A DNA stretch of 64,000 nt from an uncultured Halomonas sp. (GTDB taxonomy: Bacteria; Pseudomonadota; Gammaproteobacteria; Pseudomonadales; Halomonadaceae), in assembly GCF_947490095.1 (NCBI RefSeq), contig NZ_CANLFS010000013.1:1-64000 (forward strand), written 5' to 3'. A program made the translations under genes and the position numbers. This document shows positions 57,558 through 64,000 of the stretch, piece by piece. The notes under the pieces are model-generated. The model worked only from the letters and a program-made list of their open reading frames with translations, ran no database searches and had not been told where the DNA came from. The first letter of the stretch is position 1, and the number at the start of each line of letters is the position of its first letter.

Positions 57558-58964
57558 TTACCAGGGCTTGCCACCGGGGCCGCCCATTCCTCCCATGCCG
57601 CCGGGGCCACCCGGGCCACCGCCGCCCATCATGCCGGACATGCCGCGCATCATGTTCTGCATGCCGCCCTTCTTGCCCGCCTTCTTCATCATCTTTTGCA
57701 TCTGCTTGTGCTGCTTGAGCAGACGATTCAGGTCGGGCACCTGCAAGCCGGCACCGGCGGCGATACGCCGCTTGCGCGAGCCGTTGATGACCTCCGGCTT
57801 GCGGCGCTCCTGGGGCGTCATGGAATTGATGAGCGCCTCGAGCTTGCCCATCTCCTTCTCCGGCCCCGGTCCCTGGGCCATCTCGGCCATCTGTCCCATG
57901 CCGGGCAGCTTGCCCAGCAGGCCGCCCATGCCGCCCATCTTCTTGAGCTGCTGAAGCTGTTCGCGGAAGTCCTCGAGGTCGAAGCCCTGCCCCTTCTTGA
58001 CCTTCTTGGCGAGCTTCTCGGCCTTGCCCTTGTCGACGCTGCGCTCGGCCTCCTCGATCAGCGACAGCATGTCGCCCATCCCGAGGATGCGCGACGCGAC
58101 GCGGTCCGGGTGGAAGGGCTCGAGGGCATCGACCTTCTCGCCCACGCCCATGAACTTGATCGGCTTGCCGGTGACATGGCGCACCGAGAGCGCCGCACCG
58201 CCGCGGGCATCGCCATCGGCCTTGGTGAGGATCACCCCGGTCAACGGCAGCGCCTCATGGAAGGCCTTGGCGGTATTGGCCGCATCCTGACCGGTCATGG
58301 CGTCGACGACGAACAGCGTCTCCTGGGGCGAGGCGGCCTTATGCAGCGCCTGGATCTCGGCCATCATGGCCTCGTCGATGGCCAGGCGACCCGCGGTATC
58401 CACCAGCACCACATCGTGGAACTGGATCTTGGCGTGCTTGATCGCGGCATCGGCGATCGCCACAGGCTGCTGGTCGGAGCGCGACGGGAAGAAGTCGACC
58501 TCGACCTCCTTCGCCAGGGTCTCGAGCTGATCGATGGCCGCCGGACGATACACGTCGGCAGACACCACCAGCACCTTCTTCTTTTCGCGTTCGCGCAGGT
58601 AGCGTGCCAGCTTGGCCACCGAGGTCGTCTTGCCCGCGCCCTGCAGGCCGGCCATCAGCACCACTGCCGGCGAGCCCTTGAGGGTCAGCCCCTCGTTGGC
58701 TTCGCCCATGGTCGCTTCCAGCTCCTGCTGGACGATCTTGACGAACTGCTGGCCGGGCGAAAGGCTCTTGGAGACCTCCTGACCCACGGCGCGCTCGCGC
58801 ACCCGCTCGATGAAGTCCTTGACCACCGGCAGGGCGACATCCGCCTCGAGCAGCGCGCGGCGCACCTCGCGCAGGGTGTCCTTGACGTTATCTTCGGTCA
58901 GGCGGGCCTGACCCTTGATCGACTTGAGCGTCTGCGACAGGCGCTCGCTGAGATTCTGGAACAT
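57558..58964 (-). CDS. ffh: Signal recognition particle protein Ffh (SRP54)
   Basis: 468 residues from MFQNLSERLSQTLKSIKGQA; the longer frame adds 70 unrelated residues. The N domain is followed by the GTPase: GLQGAGKTTSVAKLARYL, DVYRPAAIDQL, DTAGRLAIDEAMM, TKADGDARGGAAL. The Met-rich M domain holds GKLPGMGQMAEMAQGPGPEK, the signal-peptide-binding helices, and RKRRIAAGAGLQVPDLNRLL, the SRP RNA site. The tail is a Gly/Met-rich run. It works with FtsY (29456-30967). Confidence 0.96.
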   Translation of the reverse strand: MFQNLSERLSQTLKSIKGQARLTEDNVKDTLREVRRALLEADVALPVVKDFIERVRERAVGQEVSKSLSPGQQFVKIVQQELEATMGEANEGLTLKGSPAVVLMAGLQGAGKTTSVAKLARYLREREKKKVLVVSADVYRPAAIDQLETLAKEVEVDFFPSRSDQQPVAIADAAIKHAKIQFHDVVLVDTAGRLAIDEAMMAEIQALHKAASPQETLFVVDAMTGQDAANTAKAFHEALPLTGVILTKADGDARGGAALSVRHVTGKPIKFMGVGEKVDALEPFHPDRVASRILGMGDMLSLIEEAERSVDKGKAEKLAKKVKKGQGFDLEDFREQLQQLKKMGGMGGLLGKLPGMGQMAEMAQGPGPEKEMGKLEALINSMTPQERRKPEVINGSRKRRIAAGAGLQVPDLNRLLKQHKQMQKMMKKAGKKGGMQNMMRGMSGMMGGGGPGGPGGMGGMGGPGGKPW

Positions 58965-59176
58965 GGGCCTCTCCACATATGCGATGGCCTGAAAGTTGCG
59001 GGCGATTATACGCGCTGTGGCCGCGAGTCTCCATGCACCCGGCCCAACCCGGGGCGACGACCATGGCGAGGCGCCACAGTTCACGACCTGTGCGGCAGGC
59101 GGGTGATTGGGTATAGTAAGCACACCGCCGTCAGGCTTATGCTGTTTATCTTTTCTCAAGCGCACGGATCGCACCC

Positions 59177-59977
59177 ATGCAGGCGCTCGCCCTGGCCATA
59201 ACGGCCTTTCTTCTCTATACCGCCGCCGCCTCCTGGCAAGGGCTGACCCTGGCTCGCCGGGTCACATCACAGCCGCTGCTGGTACGCGGCCTGGCGCTGC
59301 TGGGCCTGCTCTGCCACCTGCCCCTGGTGGCCGGTCTGTTCGGCCATGACGCCCAGGTGTTGCCCGGCCTCTACGCCAGCATGGTGCTGATCAGCGCCAT
59401 GGCGGTGGTGATACTGCTGGGCATCAGCCTGTTCAAGCCGGTGCTGAGTGCCGCAACGGGCATCCTGCCGCTGGCGGGGGCCGCCCTGCTGCTGGCGGCC
59501 ACGGTGCCGGCGCCACCGCCCGCCGAGACGCTTCCTCCGGGCATCGCCCTGCATGCCATCAGCTCGTTGCTGGGATTCGCCGTGCTGACCATCGCTGCCG
59601 CCCAGGCCACGCTGCTCGGCCTGCAGAATCGCGCCCTGCGCCATCACCGGATCCGCGGCCTCGTCCAGGCCCTGCCGCCACTGACCTCCATGGAGCGGCT
59701 GCTCTTCGAGCTGATCTGGGCCGGCATGGCGCTGTTGACCCTGTCGATTCTCAGCGGATTTGTCTTCCTCGACAACATGTTCGCCCAGCATCTGGCCCAC
59801 AAGACGATCCTCTCGCTGGCCGCCTGGGTCATCTTCGCCATCCTGCTGTTCAGCCACTATCGCCTGGGCTGGCGCGGCATGCGTGCCGTGCGCTGGACCC
59901 TGGGGGGCTGTGCGGTACTGGTGGCCGCCTATTTCGGCAGCCTCTTCGTGCTGGAAGTACTGCTTAGCCACGGCTGA
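59177..59977 (+). CDS. ypjD: YpjD/CcsA-like cytochrome c assembly membrane protein
   Basis: 266 residues with about eight membrane helices. It belongs to the CcmC/CcsA/HemX superfamily by ALHAISSLLGFAVLTIAAAQ, SMERLLFELIWAGMALLTLS, and the His-rich end HKTILSLAAWVIFAILLFSH. In E. coli the relative YpjD lies next to ffh, as here (divergent). The tryptophan-rich WGxxGF-type haem-handling motif is not evident, so the role in cytochrome c assembly is not assured. ATG at 59177. Confidence 0.85.
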   Translation: MQALALAITAFLLYTAAASWQGLTLARRVTSQPLLVRGLALLGLLCHLPLVAGLFGHDAQVLPGLYASMVLISAMAVVILLGISLFKPVLSAATGILPLAGAALLLAATVPAPPPAETLPPGIALHAISSLLGFAVLTIAAAQATLLGLQNRALRHHRIRGLVQALPPLTSMERLLFELIWAGMALLTLSILSGFVFLDNMFAQHLAHKTILSLAAWVIFAILLFSHYRLGWRGMRAVRWTLGGCAVLVAAYFGSLFVLEVLLSHG

Positions 59978-60057
59978 CGTGGCCGCTTCGGTGCCTTGAC
60001 ACCTCGCGCCCACTGCCCGTCAAATCGAGCCTGACCCGCGACCGAGGACCCTTCGAC

Positions 60058-61329
60058 TTGAGCGACGACTTCCCCCTGGGACTGCTGCTTGGCCTGCTGT
60101 TCCTGCTTGTCTGCCTGTCAGCCTTCTTCTCGAGCTCCGAGACCGGCATGATGTCGATCAACCGCTATCGCCTCAGCCACTGGGTCAACAGCGGCGAGAC
60201 TCGCGCCCAGCGGGTCGCCAGGCTGCTGGCTCGCCCGGACCGACTGATCGGCGTCATCCTGATCGGCAATAATTTCGTCAATAACCTGGCGGCCTCCATC
60301 GCCACCATTATCGCCATTCATTTCCTCGGCGACGTGACCGGCCCGGCCGTGGCTACCGCCGCACTGACCATCACCATCCTGATCTTCGCCGAGGTCACGC
60401 CCAAGACCTATGCGGCGGTGAAACCGGAGCGCATCGCCTACCCCGCCTCGCTGATTCTCGAGCCACTGCTGAAGCTGCTCTATCCGCTGGTCTGGCTGGT
60501 CAACATCATCTCCAACGGCCTGCTGCGGCTGGTCGGCGTACGCAACATCGATGGCGAGGGCGACAACCTGACCCGCGACGAGCTGCGCACCGTGGTCCAT
60601 GAGGCGGGCACCCTGATCCCCCAGCGCCACCAGACGATGCTGCTCTCCATTCTCGACCTCGAGAACGTCACCGTGAACGACATCATGGTGCCCCGCCACG
60701 AGGTGGTCGGCATCGACCTGGATGACGAGCTCGACGAGATCCTGGCCCAGATCCGCACCAGCCAGCACACGCGCCTGCCGGTCTACAAGGGCGACATCAA
60801 CAACATCATCGGCATGCTGCATCTGCGCAATGCGGCACGTTTTCTCTCCCGCGGCGAGGTGACCAAGGCCGCCATCGTCCAGGAGGCCCGGGAGCCCTAC
60901 TTCATCCCCGAGTCCAATCCCCTGCACACCCAGCTGCTCCACTTTCAGAAACAGAAGCGGCGCATCGGCATCGTGGTGGACGAATATGGCGACGTGGAAG
61001 GGCTGGTCACCCTGGAGGACATCCTCGAGGAGATCGTCGGCGAGTTCACCACCGATGTGGCAGGCATGCAGGAAGATATGCACCACCAGGAAGACGGCAG
61101 CGTGGTGATCGAAGGCACCGCCAACATCCGCGACGTCAACAAGTCGCTGGGCTGGCAGCTACCCACCGACGGCCCCAAGACGCTCAACGGCCTGATCCTC
61201 GAACACCTGGAGGCCTTCCCGGAGGGGCCCGCCTCGCTCCAGGTAGGCGATGTGCGCATGGAAATTCAGGAAGTGCGCGACAATCTGATCACCGCCGCCC
61301 GCTGCTGGCCCGCGCCGCGGCGTCGATAG
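60058..61329 (+). CDS. CorB/YfjD-family membrane protein (DUF21-CBS-CorC)
   Basis: 423 residues from a TTG at 60058 preceded by GAGGACC. Three or four N-terminal helices form the DUF21/CNNM domain (FFSSSETGMMSINRYRLSHW, ATAALTITILIFAEVTPKTY). A CBS pair (IMVPRHEVVGIDLDDELDEI, VVDEYGDVEGLVTLEDILEE) and a CorC_HlyC FAD-binding-like domain (NIRDVNKSLGWQLPTDGPKT) follow. Family members are implicated in Mg2+/Co2+ efflux. The order ffh-ypjD-yfjD is conserved in E. coli. Confidence 0.9.
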   Translation: MSDDFPLGLLLGLLFLLVCLSAFFSSSETGMMSINRYRLSHWVNSGETRAQRVARLLARPDRLIGVILIGNNFVNNLAASIATIIAIHFLGDVTGPAVATAALTITILIFAEVTPKTYAAVKPERIAYPASLILEPLLKLLYPLVWLVNIISNGLLRLVGVRNIDGEGDNLTRDELRTVVHEAGTLIPQRHQTMLLSILDLENVTVNDIMVPRHEVVGIDLDDELDEILAQIRTSQHTRLPVYKGDINNIIGMLHLRNAARFLSRGEVTKAAIVQEAREPYFIPESNPLHTQLLHFQKQKRRIGIVVDEYGDVEGLVTLEDILEEIVGEFTTDVAGMQEDMHHQEDGSVVIEGTANIRDVNKSLGWQLPTDGPKTLNGLILEHLEAFPEGPASLQVGDVRMEIQEVRDNLITAARCWPAPRRR

Positions 61330-61334
61330 GACAC

Positions 61335-62060
61335 TCAACGACTCAGGGCCTGGTGCGCGGCGACCGGCTGCGTCCAGGCATCGCCCTGTTGCTTGAGCGT
61401 CCGAACCCGCGCCTCCAGGTGGCGGCGAGTGGCCGCCCCGGGGGTCAGCGGCTCGCCGACATGCAGCATCACTCGGGCGCGGAAACGACGCGGGCGCTGG
61501 CTCAACGCGCGGCCGTGACAGTGGGAGGTCCATGACCCCCACAGCCCGGACAGGCTCGCCGGTATCACCGGCACCGGGTCACGGGCGAGGATCAACTCCA
61601 GGCCGCGACGAAACTCCTGCACCTCGCCATCCAGGGTCAGCCGCCCCTCGGGAAACAGCATCACCACCTCGCCATTGCGCAGCGCCCGGCTCACCTCCGC
61701 CAGGGCCCGGCGCAAACTGCCGGGATCGTTGCGCTCCGTCTCCACGGGAATCGCCCCCACCAGCCGAAACAGCCAATTGAGCCGGGGCGAGTCATAGATC
61801 GGCTTGTCCATCAGAAAGCGTAGCGGGCGCGGACTCGCGCCCCCCATGACCAGGGCATCCATGAAACTGACGTGGTTGCACACCACCAGCGCCGCCCCGC
61901 GCTTGGGAAGGTGCTCGAGGCCCGTCAGGCGCAGCCGATAGAGGATGCGGACCAGCAGGTAGACCAGCCGGCGCACCACCGGGCGCGGCGCCCGCATGAT
62001 GCGCCAGGCGAGCCATAGCGCCCCACAGGCCAGCGGAATCGAAAGCAGCGCCGTCACCAC
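61335..62060 (-). CDS. 1-acyl-glycerol-3-phosphate acyltransferase-type (PlsC domain)
   Basis: 241 residues with an N-terminal membrane helix (MVTALLSIPLACGALWLAWR). The acyltransferase motifs are NHVSFMDALV (H-x4-D) near residue 62, GAIPVETERNDPGSLRRAL and the VMLFPEGRLTLDGEV loop. VPVIPASLSGLWGS completes the PlsC pattern. It likely transfers acyl chains to lysophosphatidic acid or a related lipid at the inner membrane. It lies five bases after a TetR gene on the same strand. Confidence 0.87.
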   Translation of the reverse strand: MVTALLSIPLACGALWLAWRIMRAPRPVVRRLVYLLVRILYRLRLTGLEHLPKRGAALVVCNHVSFMDALVMGGASPRPLRFLMDKPIYDSPRLNWLFRLVGAIPVETERNDPGSLRRALAEVSRALRNGEVVMLFPEGRLTLDGEVQEFRRGLELILARDPVPVIPASLSGLWGSWTSHCHGRALSQRPRRFRARVMLHVGEPLTPGAATRRHLEARVRTLKQQGDAWTQPVAAHQALSR

Positions 62061-62065
62061 GGCAC

Positions 62066-62671
62066 CTACTTGGCCCGCAGGCCGGCAAGAAGCGTCACGA
62101 GGAGCTGATCAAGCAGCTCGCCCACTTCCAGCTGTTGCCCCTGCCAATAGCCCAGGCGCTCGTTGAGGCCCAGCAGTACCAGGCCATGCACGCTGCCCCA
62201 GAGGGTGCGACCCAGGCGCCGCGCCTCGAGGTCATCCAGGGCCGGCTGATGCTCCTTGAGGGTGACCTCGACGCGCCGGAAGAGCGCTTCGATCATCTCG
62301 TTCTGGCGCTGGTCCAGCTCTCCCTCCTGGGCCAGCGGGAAATCGAACAGCAACTGCCAGCGGAAGGCCTCGCGCTGGGCAAACTGCCAGTAGGCACGGG
62401 CCAGGGCGCGCAGCCGCTCTTCGGGGGTTGCCTGGCTGGTCAGTGGCTCGATGACTTCGCGCAGATGGCCCAGGGTCTCGATGTTGACGTGCTGCAGGAG
62501 GTTGTGAAAGCTGCCATAGAGCTTGAGCAGCGTACTCGGCGCACAACCCACCTCGCGTGCCACGGCGCGCAGGGACAGGCCGTGTACGGAATTTTCCTGC
62601 AGCCAGGCGTCACAGGCCGCCATGACCTGGGCATGCAGAGCCTCGGGGGCGTGCTGTCTGGGACGGGCCAT
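62066..62671 (-). CDS. TetR-family transcriptional regulator
   Basis: 201 residues. The N-terminal helix-turn-helix is LSLRAVAREVGCAPSTLLKL followed by YGSFHNLLQHVN. The ligand domain is helical (ALARAYWQFAQREAFRWQLL, WGSVHGLVLLGLNERLGYWQ). The start MARPRQHAPEALHAQ at 62671 is chosen because the frame before it has no similarity. It is transcribed ahead of the PlsC-type gene with a five-base gap, so it may regulate that gene and itself in response to a lipid. Confidence 0.88.
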   Translation of the reverse strand: MARPRQHAPEALHAQVMAACDAWLQENSVHGLSLRAVAREVGCAPSTLLKLYGSFHNLLQHVNIETLGHLREVIEPLTSQATPEERLRALARAYWQFAQREAFRWQLLFDFPLAQEGELDQRQNEMIEALFRRVEVTLKEHQPALDDLEARRLGRTLWGSVHGLVLLGLNERLGYWQGQQLEVGELLDQLLVTLLAGLRAK

Positions 62672-62785
62672 CGAGATCCTCGCGAGCCGGAGCGGGCAGT
62701 TGCTTGAAGGACCCCAAGGATAGCGCACATCGAACACTGTTTTCGATAGCCGTGTTACCCTGATGCTCCCAGACCCGGAGATCCC

Positions 62786-63460
62786 ATGGCCGGCCGACTG
62801 CATATCGCCCCGTTCGACATCAGCCAGCTGCTGCCCGACCTGGCAACGGACACCCCCCTGGTGACCGGCGCCAACCTGGCCCCTCGCCGCATGCTCTCGG
62901 GCGTTCGCCTCGAGGCCGGGCGCCCTCGCCTGGGGCGGCTGTTCTGGGGGCTGACGCCCCCCTGGCTGGAGGTACTGGACCACGCGCCCCACTGCGCACG
63001 CGCCGAATCCCTGACCTCGCGTCGGATGTTTCGCGAGGCCTTCCAGGCTCGTCGCTGCCTGGTACCCGCCACCGGCGTCTATGTATGGAAACCCCAGCCC
63101 CGCTTCAAGCAGCCCTTCCTGGTCACCCGGGTGGACCGTGGCCCGCTGCTGCTGGCCGCCCTCTGGTGTCGGTTCCATACCAGCCTGGCCGAGCATACCG
63201 ATTCCATGGCGCTGATCACGGTGCCAACCAACGGCCTGATGGCACCGCTCAGCGACCGCCTGCCGGCGGTCATTTCGCCCGCCGACGCAGGGCGCTGGCT
63301 CGACCCGCAGACGCCCCTCGAGGCGGCCCAGGCCATGCTCACGCCGGCGCCCAGGGAACTGTTGGGCGCTTTTCCGGTATCAAGACGTGTTAACCATCCG
63401 GCGAACCAGGACGCGGCCTGCGCCCATCCGGTCGGCCCCATGCTGCGCCACGACGCCTGA
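62786..63460 (+). CDS. SRAP (YedK/HMCES)-fold protein lacking the catalytic residues
   Basis: 224 residues, near the family length. SRAP proteins such as E. coli YedK and human HMCES crosslink abasic sites in single-stranded DNA through Cys2, with Asn75, Glu105 and His160. The fold is recognisable: WGLTPPWL, ARAESLTSRRMFREAFQARR, CLVPATGVYVWK and LITVPTNGLMAPLSDRLPAV. Here position 2 is Ala (MAGR instead of MCGR), the Asn position is Cys70, the Glu of G-x-Y-E-W is Val100, and the His of xxxIHxRMP is Ser156. It should be unable to form the thiazolidine crosslink. The start has a GGAG site, so MAGR is not a mis-called start. Confidence 0.85.
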   Translation: MAGRLHIAPFDISQLLPDLATDTPLVTGANLAPRRMLSGVRLEAGRPRLGRLFWGLTPPWLEVLDHAPHCARAESLTSRRMFREAFQARRCLVPATGVYVWKPQPRFKQPFLVTRVDRGPLLLAALWCRFHTSLAEHTDSMALITVPTNGLMAPLSDRLPAVISPADAGRWLDPQTPLEAAQAMLTPAPRELLGAFPVSRRVNHPANQDAACAHPVGPMLRHDA

Positions 63461-63490
63461 GCCGAAGTCATCGCACAAGGAGTGAGAATC

Positions 63491-64000
63491 TTGCCTACCC
63501 TGTCCGTCGCCCGTTGTGGGCGGCTACTGCCTTCGCTGCTGGTGCTGCTGGGCCTGTCGTCACATGGCCTGGCTTCCCAGCCCCAGGTCTCCCAGCCCCA
63601 GGCCTCCCAGCCCCAGGCCTCCGAAGCAATGCCCGCCGCGGCCGAGGCGATCGACGCGAGCACCGCGCCACGGGTCAGCCCCCACGACGAACGCGACTAC
63701 CGCGTGCTGACCCTGGAGAACGGCCTGACCGCCCTATTGGTCAGCGACCCCGAGGCCGACAAGGCCGCGGCATCACTCAACGTCTCGGTGGGCAGCGCCC
63801 AGGACCCACAGGACCTGGCCGGCCTCGCCCATTTCCTCGAGCATATGCTGTTTCTGGGCACCGAACCCTATCCCGAGGCCGACGCCTACCAGGGCTATCT
63901 GACCCGGCATGGCGGCAACCACAACGCCTTTACCGCCCCCCAGGACACCAATTACTTCTTTACCATCGAGCCCGATGCCCTCGAGGGCGCCCTGGACCGC
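63491..64000 (+). CDS. M16-family zinc metalloprotease, N-terminal part
   Basis: 170 residues to the window edge from a TTG at 63491, eight bases after AAGGAG. A signal peptide (MPTLSVARCGRLLPSLLVLL GLSSHGLA) predicts a periplasmic protein. Three SQPQA/V pentapeptides follow. The M16 domain begins YRVLTLENGLTALLVSDPEA and carries the inverted zinc motif HFLEH in LAGLAHFLEHMLFLGTEPYP, then HGGNHNAFTAPQDTNYFFTI. The similarity to E. coli protease III (PtrA) and insulysin is strong. The C-terminal part lies outside the window. Confidence 0.88.
   Translation, partial: MPTLSVARCGRLLPSLLVLLGLSSHGLASQPQVSQPQASQPQASEAMPAAAEAIDASTAPRVSPHDERDYRVLTLENGLTALLVSDPEADKAAASLNVSVGSAQDPQDLAGLAHFLEHMLFLGTEPYPEADAYQGYLTRHGGNHNAFTAPQDTNYFFTIEPDALEGALDR
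63575..63619 (+). repeat. Three 15-base tandem repeats after the M16 signal peptide
   Basis: Three units of TCCCAGCCCCAGGCC (first one ends GTC) encode SQPQV, SQPQA, SQPQA. They lie between the signal peptide and the protease domain. Confidence 0.85.

Noticed and set aside
62786..63460. SRAP start possibly mis-called, hiding an upstream MCGR
   Set aside because: The SRAP fold begins at GRLHIAPF directly after the ATG, the ribosome-binding site fits, and no upstream in-frame Met-Cys exists; the Glu and His are also replaced.
63491..64000. Start of the M16 gene at a GTG (63483)
   Set aside because: The GTG overlaps the AAGGAG ribosome-binding site and is not in the protease frame; the TTG at 63491 has correct spacing.

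Overview
The window reads as a chromosomal segment of a GC-rich, halophilic gammaproteobacterium, most likely Halomonadaceae (Halomonas or a close relative). This rests on Pseudomonas-like gene orders (rpsP-rimM-trmD-rplS; xerD-dsbC-hom-thrC-recJ; ftsY-ftsE-ftsX-rpoH; rpmB-rpmG / radC / coaBC-dut-algC-argB), on strongly acidic proteins, and on a long psi-subunit (HolD) gene beside rimI. The genus is inferred; no rRNA or tRNA gene was found.

Positions 1-12,600 are an accessory island of lower GC. After a truncated gene at the left edge comes a pile of decayed mobile elements: an IS5/IS427 remnant, an IS481 fragment, an IS3-type element split by an IS110 element, then a lower-GC cassette (IclR regulator, FAD amine/amino-acid oxidoreductase, NhaC antiporter) closed by a strong terminator. 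Next come a second IS3-type fragment split by another IS110 element, an IS110 tail, and an IS3 element whose transposase frame is interrupted by a complete-looking group II intron with a broken reverse transcriptase.

Positions 12,600-64,000 are core chromosome. 12.6-22 kb, mostly minus strand: malic enzyme, a small secreted protein, a YeeE/YedE sulfur transporter, trpS, an rlmI-DUF2007 pair, mutM, rpmBG and radC. 21.7-26.7 kb, plus strand: coaBC, dut, algC, argB, slmA. 26.8-38.3 kb: rpoH-ftsX-ftsE-ftsY, rsmD, a ZapB-like coiled coil, bolA-holD-rimI, an MFS exporter, lysS, and prfB with its programmed frameshift. 38.5-48.6 kb: an oligopeptide ABC transporter with fused ATPases, a FadL porin, and a MerR-controlled copper ATPase operon ending in a 24-residue membrane peptide. 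48.6-64 kb: recJ, thrC, hom, dsbC, xerD, the rplS-trmD-rimM-rpsP operon, ffh, ypjD, a CorB/YfjD-type protein, plsC, a TetR regulator, a SRAP protein lacking its catalytic residues, and the start of an M16 protease.

Points most worth attention: (i) the nested IS/group II intron region, where removing the intron restores the transposase frame across the junction; (ii) the SRAP-fold protein with all known catalytic positions replaced; (iii) a dispersed intergenic repeat with three copies; (iv) four otherwise ordinary proteins (FtsY, CopA, CoaBC, M16 protease) carrying in-frame short tandem repeats in linkers. No CRISPR array, prophage, or clearly novel multi-gene defence system was found.
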